Shown here: piece after piece, positions 6,349 through 12,862 of the stretch | How the letters are laid out: each line of letters begins with the position of its first letter | How positions within the stretch are numbered: position 1 is the stretch's first letter | DNA from: JBIQLO01 sp044464175 | Lineage (GTDB): Bacteria; Planctomycetota; Phycisphaerae; Tepidisphaerales; Tepidisphaeraceae | Direction: 5' to 3' | Assembly: GCA_044464175.1 (NCBI GenBank) | Contig: JBIQLO010000051.1 | Location: 1 to 20,642, forward strand | Length of the DNA: 20,642 nucleotides | The notes under the pieces: generated by a model | What the model saw: only the letters and a program-made list of their open reading frames with translations | Database searches by the model: none | Told to the model about the DNA's origin: nothing | Made by a program: the position numbers and the translations under genes

Positions 6349-6924
6349 ATGAGACTCATCGGCATATCCGTACTCCTTCTGACCGCCACCGTGGTTCTCT
6401 CGCAGGACAAGGAATATCCCAGGGCAAAGGTCAACTTCGACGACTTCAAGGCGTTGGTTTCGAAAGTTGAGAAACAGCGCGCCGGCCGGCTCATTGATTT
6501 CGACACCTTTTTGAAAATGAGCAAGGAGCCGGGTGTGATCATTCTGGATTCCCGCTCAGACTTTCGGTTTGAACGCATTCATCTGAAAGGCGCCAAGCAT
6601 CTGGCCTTCGCGGATTTTACGCAGGAAAATCTCCGAAAAATCATCCCATCGACCGACACGAAAATCCTGATCTACTGCAACAATAATTTCGACGGCAACC
6701 AGACAGACTTTGCCACGAAAATCTTCCGCCCTGGCCGGAAATCCGCCGCAGGAGCGGCCGCGCAGATGGCCGCGCAAGAGAAGCCCGTCATGATGGCGCT
6801 GAACATTCCGACGTACATAAACCTGTATGGCTATGGCTATCACAATGTTTATGAGCTGCACGAGCTTGTGAACGTGAATGATCCAAGAGTCGTGTTCGAG
6901 GGAAGCATCGTGGGGAACAAGTGA
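6349..6924 (+). CDS. exported rhodanese-like protein
   Basis: A 191-residue protein with a signal peptide of about 18 residues (MRLIGISVLLLTATVVLSQD), so it is predicted to act outside the cytoplasm. The rhodanese fold is seen in FDTFLKMSKEPGVIILDSRS, then the FRFERIHLKGAKHL turn typical of the domain, and KILIYCNNN, where C110 is at the position of the catalytic cysteine. The active-site loop is replaced by NNNFDGN and followed by an unusually long insertion (about 115-150) before the last strand and helix. Sulfur transfer is therefore possible but unproven. An AAAGGAG six bases upstream fixes the start; a longer frame from 6133 lacks a ribosome-binding site. Base composition is lower in G+C than the neighbours. 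Confidence 0.8.
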   Translation: MRLIGISVLLLTATVVLSQDKEYPRAKVNFDDFKALVSKVEKQRAGRLIDFDTFLKMSKEPGVIILDSRSDFRFERIHLKGAKHLAFADFTQENLRKIIPSTDTKILIYCNNNFDGNQTDFATKIFRPGRKSAAGAAAQMAAQEKPVMMALNIPTYINLYGYGYHNVYELHELVNVNDPRVVFEGSIVGNK

Positions 6925-6977
6925 GATCCACAGGGTCCGCATCCCGTGCAAGGTTCGACCCGCGGAAACAAACTCGC

Positions 6978-7250
6978 ATGACATGCCATATCCCAAAAGC
7001 ATGGCTCCGGCCGCTGTGGCGGGCGAACATCGGGCTTCTGGGGATGCTCACCCTCCTTATGATGCTCGTGGATATGAATGGCGACTATCCCGGTCTCTCA
7101 CACCAGACATCGTGGTGCGCTACGATCGCACTGTTCCTCACCGGCGTCTGCCTGAACACATGGCTTCTATGGATTGACGCTCGGCGGCGCCTCTGGGCCT
7201 TGTTGCTCTTGTTGGTCTTCCTATTGGCTGTGCTGCCAGGTGTCGTATAG
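6978..7250 (+). CDS. small three-helix membrane protein
   Basis: I do not recognise this protein. From the ATG at 6978 it has 90 residues and three hydrophobic segments: about 15-33 (NIGLLGMLTLLMMLVDM), 43-63 (WCATIALFLTGVCLNTWLLW) and 71-90 (LLLLLVFLLAVLPGVV), ending almost at the last helix. A GTG at 6921, overlapping the rhodanese stop, would add 19 charged residues; ATG is preferred but this is uncertain. It follows the rhodanese-like gene closely in the same direction and shares its lower G+C, so the two probably form one transcript. Confidence 0.5.
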   Translation: MTCHIPKAWLRPLWRANIGLLGMLTLLMMLVDMNGDYPGLSHQTSWCATIALFLTGVCLNTWLLWIDARRRLWALLLLLVFLLAVLPGVV

Positions 7251-7322
7251 CGGTCCGGGCTCCAGCCCCCTCAATTTCACCCTAGGCGCGCCCCGGCCCC
7301 GACCCGTACCCTCAAAGCCGCC

Positions 7323-8918
7323 ATGCCCACGATCACCGTCGATGGAAAAACGATCGAATGCAAAGACCGCCAGATGATCCTCCAGGCGTGCCTCGACGCC
7401 GGCGTCGAGCTGCCTTATTACTGCTACCACCCCGGCCTCTCCATCGTCGCCTCCTGCCGCATCTGTCTGGTGGAGGTGGAGGGGCTGCCCAAGCTCGTCC
7501 CTTCCTGCCAGACCCCCGTCCGCGACGGCATGGTCGTCTTCTCCAACTCCACCAAGGCCATCGCCAACCGCAAGGCCGTCATGGAATTCCTCCTCACCAG
7601 CCATCCCCTGGACTGCCCCGTCTGCGACCAGGCCGGCGAATGCTTTTTGCAGGACTATTCCTTCAACTACGGCCGATCCATCCCCCGCTTCGAGGAGGAC
7701 AAGGAGCGCCAGGCCAAAAAGGACATCGGCCGGCATATCCTCCTCTACAGCGACCGGTGCATCTACTGCACGCGCTGCATCCGCTTCACCCGCGAAGTCA
7801 GCGGCGGCGGCGAGTTGTACATGAAGGGGCGCGGCGCCACCCAGGAGGTCGATGCCTTCCCCGGCCGCCCCATCGACAACAAACTCTCCCTCAATGTCGT
7901 GGACCTCTGCCCGGTGGGGGCCCTGCTGGAAAAGGAGTTTCTCTTCAAAAAGCGCGTCTGGCTCCTCCGCTCCACCCCCTCGATCACCCCCGCCGACAGC
8001 GGCGGCGACAACACCTGGATCGACCACAGCCAGAACATCGTCTACCGCATCCGCCCGCGCTACAACGCCGAGGTGAACCAATGGTGGATCAGCGATGACT
8101 CCCGCCACCTCTATCAGATCCTCTACGACAAAAACCGCCTCTTTTTCCCCATGACGCGCCAGCATGGCGCCTCGGTGCGCACCGACTGGGACCAGGCCCT
8201 CCAGCAGGCCGCCGCCGGCCTCAAGCAATGCGTCCAGGACCACGGCCCCGGCTCCCTCTATTGCCTCCTTTCCCCCATGATGGCCTGCGAGGAGGCCTGG
8301 CTGCTGGGCCAGTGGATGCGAAGCCTCGACCCCCAGGCGCTCCTCATCCTCGGCCCCGTCCCCCGCGCCCCCCAGGATGAAGTCTTCCACAACTACCTCA
8401 CCCGAAAAGAGACCTTCCGCATCCAGGCGGAAAAAGTCCCCAACGCCGCCGGCATCCGTCGCGTCATGGGAATGCTCGGCGGCCCGTCGGCCGAATATCC
8501 CGATCTGACTTCCAATCGCCCCGAGCTGGAGAAGCGCCGGGGCGGCTGGATCGTCGGCGGCTATCTCTCCAACTGGCTCCCCGCCGATCCTCCCGCGCTC
8601 CTGGGCCGCGGCTTCCGCATCGTGCAGGACCTCCTGCCCAACGCCCTGACCGACTCGGCCGACCTCTTCCTCCCTGCCGCCGCCTGGGCCGAGAAAGAGG
8701 GGTGCTGGGAAAACCACCAGGGCAAACTCCAACCCTTCAACGCCGCCGTCACTCCCCCCCAGGGCATCCGCCGCGAGGGGGATGTCTTTTACCACCTGCT
8801 AAGCCGCCCCGGCCTCTACGCCGCTCAGGCCGTCCGCCGCGAAATGGGCCTCCCCTTCGCCGCCATCCAGCCCCCCATCGAAAAAGAGGCCAAATCCGAG
8901 GAGTTTCAGGAACTGTAG
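7323..8918 (+). CDS. nuoG: NADH-quinone oxidoreductase subunit G (NuoG-like), short form
   Basis: A 531-residue electron-transfer subunit of complex I on the cytoplasmic side. Ligands are visible for the N-terminal [2Fe-2S] cluster (C34, C45, C48, C62), the His-Cys3 [4Fe-4S] cluster in HPLDCPVCDQAGEC (H94, C98, C101, C107) and the next [4Fe-4S] cluster (C146, C149, C152 in CIYCTRC; C196 in CPVGAL). The molybdopterin-like domain follows, with YRIRPRYNAEVNQWW, but the cysteines that open this domain in many bacterial NuoG proteins are absent and the usual Cys of the WxCD motif is S257. The protein is also shorter than NuoG proteins of 700-900 residues. No nuoE or nuoF lies upstream. No ribosome-binding site is evident before the ATG. 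Confidence 0.88.
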   Translation: MPTITVDGKTIECKDRQMILQACLDAGVELPYYCYHPGLSIVASCRICLVEVEGLPKLVPSCQTPVRDGMVVFSNSTKAIANRKAVMEFLLTSHPLDCPVCDQAGECFLQDYSFNYGRSIPRFEEDKERQAKKDIGRHILLYSDRCIYCTRCIRFTREVSGGGELYMKGRGATQEVDAFPGRPIDNKLSLNVVDLCPVGALLEKEFLFKKRVWLLRSTPSITPADSGGDNTWIDHSQNIVYRIRPRYNAEVNQWWISDDSRHLYQILYDKNRLFFPMTRQHGASVRTDWDQALQQAAAGLKQCVQDHGPGSLYCLLSPMMACEEAWLLGQWMRSLDPQALLILGPVPRAPQDEVFHNYLTRKETFRIQAEKVPNAAGIRRVMGMLGGPSAEYPDLTSNRPELEKRRGGWIVGGYLSNWLPADPPALLGRGFRIVQDLLPNALTDSADLFLPAAAWAEKEGCWENHQGKLQPFNAAVTPPQGIRREGDVFYHLLSRPGLYAAQAVRREMGLPFAAIQPPIEKEAKSEEFQEL

Positions 8919-8937
8919 GACAGGCTTCCAGCCTGTC
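8919..8937. repeat. palindrome immediately after the nuoG stop
   Basis: GACAGGCT-TCC-AGCCTGTC is a perfect 8-bp stem with a 3-base loop, starting at the first base after the nuoG TAG. It lacks a T-tract. A partial copy (AGGCTTCCAGCCTGTC) occurs at 12613-12628, so it is a dispersed element in this window. Confidence 0.7.
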
Positions 8938-8955
8938 GGCAATGTCGCAGTGTAG

Positions 8956-9010
8956 GGTCCGCACCGCGGACCATCTCGCGGCCGGACAGTTATCGGCGAA
9001 TGGTCCGCGG
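8956..9010. repeat. compound inverted repeat, GGTCCGC family
   Basis: GGTCCGC-ACC-GCGGACC (8956-8972) is a 7-bp stem with a 3-base loop. Part of its right arm, CCGCGGACCAT (8964-8974), also pairs with ATGGTCCGCGG at 9000-9010, making alternative hairpins. The element lies between nuoG and the convergent lower-G+C gene. Confidence 0.6.
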
Positions 9011-9031
9011 GCGATGCCTACAACACTATCG

Positions 9032-10060
9032 TTACTCCGCCGCAATAATCGTGGAAAGGTTCTTTATTATGAAGTTGACCGCCTTGCGCACTCTCGGCGA
9101 ACTATCTCGCCTGGCATATTCACGAAGCGCGGTATCAATAGAGGAAGCTGGAATCTGTGAGTCCATGTGCGGCCGAAATTCTTGAATGAGCCGCGATTGG
9201 CCGGGATGCGACCCAACGCAAGCGCACATCGCATCCAAAGCAACGAGACTCAATGGCCGCCCTCCTCGCAGCCATTTTTCGGCTCGATCCCAATCGAATG
9301 CAGAGACCGCCGCCAAATCTCCCCACTGGAAAGTAAGGGGGTCAGTAATATTCAATTCGATCCAGTCCAAGACCTTCCGATCCCGGAAACACGCAAGTAC
9401 AAGACATTCTTGGGCCAATTCTCGCTGCGCAATCCCGTAAAGCGATTCTTGTGCCGCCTGTAAACCTTCAGCATGAGATAAGCATTGATACGCGACGCGA
9501 AGATATTGAATGCGATCGTAATTTCCCGCGCCACCCATAATACCCCGAAACCAATGTTCTGCTCTTTGTTTAAGAACAGAGCCTGCAATCTCCATAAGGC
9601 GCCTTCGAAACCATGGATTCCGGGTTCCGGCGTAACGGCTTATGATGGCGCTCGATAAATTTTCTGCATGCGGACTGAATGCTTCGATGACAGGTTGCCT
9701 TAAGTACCAGCGAGTCAATGAAAAATTCAGCAGTTGTTGCGCATCGCCGGCGCACTCTTCGAGCGCGGGGCACGGGTATCTCGCCGGTTGCTCAACATCA
9801 TACTCCGGCTGGCATGCTTCACCGTTCTCGTCATAAAAGTCATCATGCAAATAAAATTCAAATGGTCCATGAATCGTTGCGAGATTAAACCATTCCCGCG
9901 GCCGGAGCGCCAAATGCCGCAATCGCTCCGCCGCGCCGATGGAGAGGTGATATGGACCATCTGGTGATCGAGAAGGAATAGCGATACGAGCTTCTTCATT
10001 TTGTGTCGCTTGACAGATCATCGGTGAAATCTCAACAGCAACGTAGTGCCCTCGACGCAT
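9032..10060 (-). CDS. unrecognised protein, lower G+C
   Basis: I do not recognise this gene. From the ATG at 10060 it encodes 342 residues; in-frame ATGs at 10078 and 10021 are alternatives. The protein looks cytoplasmic, with no signal peptide or membrane segment. It has an N-terminal beta-rich part (HGPFEFYLHDDFYDENGEA) and then a long, mostly helical region rich in Arg, Leu, Ala and Trp, ending in RDSSPRVRKAVNFIIKNL, which resembles the last helices of HEAT-like repeats. Hand counts give about half G+C, against about two thirds in neighbouring genes, suggesting different ancestry. It lies antisense between nuoG and sdhB, flanked on each side by palindromic repeats. It could be an accessory or immunity-type protein; no function is claimed. 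Confidence 0.65.
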   Translation of the reverse strand: MRRGHYVAVEISPMICQATQNEEARIAIPSRSPDGPYHLSIGAAERLRHLALRPREWFNLATIHGPFEFYLHDDFYDENGEACQPEYDVEQPARYPCPALEECAGDAQQLLNFSLTRWYLRQPVIEAFSPHAENLSSAIISRYAGTRNPWFRRRLMEIAGSVLKQRAEHWFRGIMGGAGNYDRIQYLRVAYQCLSHAEGLQAAQESLYGIAQRELAQECLVLACFRDRKVLDWIELNITDPLTFQWGDLAAVSAFDWDRAEKWLRGGRPLSLVALDAMCACVGSHPGQSRLIQEFRPHMDSQIPASSIDTALREYARRDSSPRVRKAVNFIIKNLSTIIAAE

Positions 10061-10077
10061 TTTACACGGGCGAGTCA

Positions 10078-10107
10078 TCCATAGCACAAAACAATTATCC
10101 GTGGCAA
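10078..10107 (-). promoter_or_regulatory. candidate promoter of the unrecognised gene
   Basis: On the minus strand TTGCCA (10107-10102, 5 of 6) and TATGGA (10083-10078, 3 of 6, preceded by TGC as in an extended -10) are 18 bases apart. Transcription would start near 10071, which supports the ATG at 10060 or 10021. Confidence 0.28.
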
Positions 10108-10207
10108 AACATCCCCCTGTGATCTTCCCATTCCCCCGCTGACAGGCCTCCCCCAACCGCGTTACACTGCTAATCGCACGGAATGCCACGTTCGTTCGGT
10201 CCGTCGT

Positions 10208-10225
10208 GGTGGGCCAAGGCCCACC
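10208..10225. repeat. palindrome just before sdhB
   Basis: GGTGGGCC-AA-GGCCCACC is an 8-bp perfect inverted repeat. It ends 10 bases before the AAAGGAG ribosome-binding site of sdhB, so it would fall in or next to the 5' leader. It may affect sdhB expression or be a dispersed repeat. Confidence 0.6.
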
Positions 10226-10247
10226 CTGCTTGCGTAAAGGAGTCCTG

Positions 10248-11111
10248 ATGTCCCCTGAAATCGACAACCCCCTCCGCCTGCGCATCCGCCGCCAGGACAA
10301 CCCCGACGCCACCCCGCGCTGGGAGGAATTCGCCATCCCCCGCCGCCCCAACGCCAACATCATCTCCTGCCTCCAGTACATCGCCGCCCATCCCGTTACC
10401 ATCGAGGGCAAGGAGACGACGCCGGTGGTCTACGACAGCAACTGCCTCGAGGAGGTCTGCGGCGCCTGCACCATGCTGATCAACGGCAAGGTCCGCCAGG
10501 CCTGCTCCGCCCTGATGGACAACCTCGTCCCCACCTACCGTCGCCAGACCATCGACTCCGACAACCCCGTCTACACCCCCGTCAACTACGGCCATCCCGA
10601 CCCCATGGCCATGCGCCCGCGCCACGGCGCCGATGAGCCGATCACCCTGGAGCCGATGACCAAGTTCCCCGTTATCCGCGACCTGATGGTGGACCGCTCC
10701 CGCATGTTCAACGATCTCAAACGCGTCAAGGCGTGGGTCCCCATCGACGGCACCTATGATCTGGGCCCGGGCCCCAAAATCTCGCAAAAACTCACCGAGG
10801 AGCGCTACCCCCTCTCCCGCTGCATCTCCTGCGGCTGCTGCCTGGAGGCCTGCCCCCAGTACACCCCCGTCAACCACTACGTCGGCGCCATGGTCATCAC
10901 CCAGGTCAAGCTCTTCAACATCCACCCCACCGGCGCCGCCCTCAAGGACGAGCGCCTCGACATCATGGAACAGGAAGGGGGCGTCGGCGACTGCGCCAAG
11001 GCCGGCAACTGCGTCGTCGTCTGCCCCAAGGAAATCCCCAACCTCGAGTCCATAGCCACCGTCGGCCGCCAAACCACCCTCCACGCCCTCAAAAAATTCT
11101 TCACCGGCTGA
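10248..11111 (+). CDS. sdhB: succinate dehydrogenase/fumarate reductase iron-sulfur subunit
   Basis: A 287-residue iron-sulfur subunit that carries electrons between the flavoprotein and the membrane anchor. The [2Fe-2S] ligands are C66, C71, C74 and C86 (NCLEEVCGACTM and RQAC). The [4Fe-4S] ligands are C192, C195, C198 (CISCGCC) and C259; the [3Fe-4S] ligands are C202, C249 and C255. The family motif FPVIRDLMVDRSRMF is intact. Between residues about 98 and 133 there is a Pro/His/Asn-rich stretch longer than usual between the plant-ferredoxin domain and that motif. The start is fixed by AAAGGAG six bases upstream. No sdhA or sdhC lies within the window on either side. Confidence 0.92.
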   Translation: MSPEIDNPLRLRIRRQDNPDATPRWEEFAIPRRPNANIISCLQYIAAHPVTIEGKETTPVVYDSNCLEEVCGACTMLINGKVRQACSALMDNLVPTYRRQTIDSDNPVYTPVNYGHPDPMAMRPRHGADEPITLEPMTKFPVIRDLMVDRSRMFNDLKRVKAWVPIDGTYDLGPGPKISQKLTEERYPLSRCISCGCCLEACPQYTPVNHYVGAMVITQVKLFNIHPTGAALKDERLDIMEQEGGVGDCAKAGNCVVVCPKEIPNLESIATVGRQTTLHALKKFFTG

Positions 11112-11158
11112 ACTGTGTGAATGGATCACGGGCTTGCCCCGAAAAATGGCCTCTTGTT

Positions 11159-11184
11159 CCCTCTCCCGGTACGCCGGGGGAGGG
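11159..11184. repeat. CCCTC hairpin with GGGTTAGGG tail
   Basis: CCCTCTCCCGG and CCGGGGGAGGG pair over 11 positions (one G-T) around TACG, 48 bases after the sdhB stop. It is followed by TTAGGGTGGGGG, a layout seen in dispersed intergenic repeats of several bacteria. It might also stop sdhB transcription. Confidence 0.5.
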
Positions 11185-11279
11185 TTAGGGTGGGGGCACT
11201 TCTTCGCAAGAAACGCAGGGCGCGGTTTACCCCACCATGACCGCCATGGCCGTCAATTCCGCCCGCCCCCCCAACGAAG

Positions 11280-11318
11280 AAAGGCATGAGCCGCGAAAAA
11301 TTCGCGGCTCATGCCTTT
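11280..11318. terminator. 18-bp perfect hairpin between convergent genes
   Basis: AAAGGCATGAGCCGCGAA (11280-11297) and TTCGCGGCTCATGCCTTT (11301-11318) pair perfectly around AAA. The stem has A-rich and T-rich ends on both strands, and it sits between the ends of sdhB (+) and the 147-aa gene (-). This suits a bidirectional intrinsic terminator, although the terminal T-run is only three bases. Confidence 0.7.
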
Positions 11319-11340
11319 GGCGTTTCATGATGTCGATGCT

Positions 11341-11784
11341 TTACGCCAGCACGCGGCTCGGCCGGAAGTCATACCCCGCGAACTCCGGCGCCAGCGGCTT
11401 GCCCTGCGGGCGGCTGATTTCGCGCAGGTCCGTGATGACTGCGTCGGCCGAGTGCTCCGGGCGCTGGGCATGCAGCAACTCCCAGCGGCGGTGCTCGTCG
11501 ATCAACTCCCAGTCCTCCCCCAGCCAGCTTTTCCAGTTCATGCAGTCCCGGTAGCCGGTCGCCGCCGGCAGCCCCAGCACCGCATGCGCCAGCGTGCTCA
11601 TTTCCAGCGAGTTGCGGGCGTCAAACTCCAGCAGGTAATGCCAGACGCCGTTGCGGAGGATCGCCTCAGCGCCCATCAGCACCAGATATTTGCTGGCCTG
11701 CGGGGCGATGTTGTTGGCGCCCCCCAGACGCATCGCGCCCCAGGCGGGTACCGGCTTGACCGATCGTTTGTGGACGTACAGCAT
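11341..11784 (-). CDS. unrecognised 147-residue protein
   Basis: I do not recognise this protein. It has no signal peptide or long hydrophobic segment and is probably cytoplasmic. The N-terminal third (YVHKRSVKPVPAWGAMRLGG, then NNIAPQASKYLVLMGAEAIL) looks like a basic beta hairpin followed by a helix. The middle is rich in Trp (WHYLLEFD, NWKSWLGEDWELIDEHRRWE), and the C-terminus is polar. The reading frame is clean, the start is a plain ATG behind a weak GAGTGAG, and the strong hairpin lies directly after its stop, so it is likely a real gene. It is probably transcribed separately from the acetyltransferase gene 122 bases upstream. Confidence 0.62.
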   Translation of the reverse strand: MLYVHKRSVKPVPAWGAMRLGGANNIAPQASKYLVLMGAEAILRNGVWHYLLEFDARNSLEMSTLAHAVLGLPAATGYRDCMNWKSWLGEDWELIDEHRRWELLHAQRPEHSADAVITDLREISRPQGKPLAPEFAGYDFRPSRVLA

Positions 11785-11906
11785 AATCTCACTCTACCAT
11801 ACAATTGAACAAGAGGCAGCGGAATTCTTTTTTAATTTTCGACCGTTTTCCCCTGCAACTTCAAGCCCATCCACCCACACCGCCCCCATCCCCGGGACCG
11901 CAAGAA

Positions 11907-12500
11907 CTATAAATCCAACCGATACCGGCATTTCCGGCGGTCCCCGGCCGCCCGCAGGCTGTGGTCCGCCGGCAGATCCACCACATTCACCAGCACCGCC
12001 CCCAACCGCTCGCACGTCCGGCGCGAGGGAATGTTGTCCGGATTACAGGTGATCCACAGCGGATTGATCCCGTGCCTCCTGGCCAGCGGCAGCAGCAGCC
12101 GGCAGGCCCGCTCGGCGTAGTGCCGTCCCCGGGCGGGGGGGTAGACGTGGTAGCCGATATGCCCCACGTACTGCTCCAGGTCGGCCGAGTGCCCGATCCG
12201 CAGCGCGATCCCCCCGGCGATCAGGGCCGCCGCCTCCTGCCCGTGCGTCCGCATCCAGAAGTGGTACGTCGGCGGCGGCTCCCCCATCGCGTTGAGCGGC
12301 CCAAGCCCCCCCGGATGATTTTCAACAAACGCCACCGCCTGCTGCCGCGTCGTCGCCGCCATCCCCGGCTCCAGCCGCACCGTCAGCGGATGATGGCACG
12401 CCGCCAGCAGCGCCTCCACCCACCGCTCCTCCGGCCGGATCAACTCCAACTCCCCCTCCACCAGCGGGCCGGGGTCAAGATACTGGAACGATTGGGGCAT
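11907..12500 (-). CDS. GNAT-family N-acetyltransferase
   Basis: A 197-residue GNAT acetyltransferase, transferring an acetyl group from acetyl-CoA to an amine of unknown substrate. The acetyl-CoA region is seen as IGYHVYPPARGRHYAERACR (residues 115-134), where the PARGRHYA loop is the equivalent of the R/Q-x-x-G-x-G/A pyrophosphate-binding motif, followed by the ITCNPDNIPSRRTCERLGA motif typical of the RimJ/RimL-like group. An insertion (PGGLGPLNAMGEPPPTY) lies ahead of the core. The start at 12500 has no ribosome-binding site, but a perfect TATAAT lies 8 bases upstream, indicating a leaderless transcript. It is monocistronic as far as can be seen. Confidence 0.88.
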   Translation of the reverse strand: MPQSFQYLDPGPLVEGELELIRPEERWVEALLAACHHPLTVRLEPGMAATTRQQAVAFVENHPGGLGPLNAMGEPPPTYHFWMRTHGQEAAALIAGGIALRIGHSADLEQYVGHIGYHVYPPARGRHYAERACRLLLPLARRHGINPLWITCNPDNIPSRRTCERLGAVLVNVVDLPADHSLRAAGDRRKCRYRLDL

Positions 12501-12508
12501 GCGGGCTC

Positions 12509-12514
12509 ATTATA
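12509..12514 (-). promoter_or_regulatory. TATAAT -10 box of the acetyltransferase gene
   Basis: Minus-strand TATAAT is separated from the ATG at 12500 by only 8 bases. A transcription start 6-7 bases after the box would fall almost on the ATG. No good -35 match lies 16-18 bases upstream. Confidence 0.5.
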
Positions 12515-12826
12515 TGCGCCCTCGGGCGAGATTCATCCGGGATTCCGGCGTCCCAGGCCGGCCCCCAACCGCTCAGTCCCGCCAGCGCCCCCGTTGGCGC
12601 GAATCGTATAAAAGGCTTCCAGCCTGTCTATCGGGGTTGCTTCCCCGTCACTACTTCAGACCTGGAAGGATTTTTTTCTTCACTTCCAAACCATCTTCCG
12701 TTTCCCGGCCGCGCTGGCGGTCCTCCATACGGCGGGATGAGGACGCTTGCCCCAAGAGCGCCTCGGCACGGCAGGGGGGGGGCAGGCCGGGATAACGATA
12801 AACTCAACGAAGTTTAAAGATAAACC
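12515..12826. other. gene-free region between acetyltransferase and LacI genes
   Basis: I see no credible gene here. It contains a hairpin (GCCAGCG/CGTTGGC, 12581-12598, one G-T pair), a partial copy of the post-nuoG palindrome (12613-12628), a CGGGG/CCCCG hairpin (12632-12647), a T7 tract near 12670 and a seven-G run near 12780. The end (about 12790-12826) is A-rich and leads into the LacI promoter. Confidence 0.5.
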
Positions 12827-12856
12827 TTGACATTCGACCCGCTCCGGCGGTAGGGT
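12827..12856 (+). promoter_or_regulatory. promoter of the LacI-family gene
   Basis: A perfect TTGACA (12827-12832) and TAGGGT (12851-12856, 3 of 6) are separated by 18 bases. The -10 ends 6 bases before the ATG at 12863, so the mRNA may be leaderless. AGGG in the -10 could alternatively act as a ribosome-binding site if transcription starts further upstream. AAACT...AGTTT (12801-12816) is a weak operator-like dyad. Confidence 0.45.
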
Positions 12857-12862
12857 GACGCC

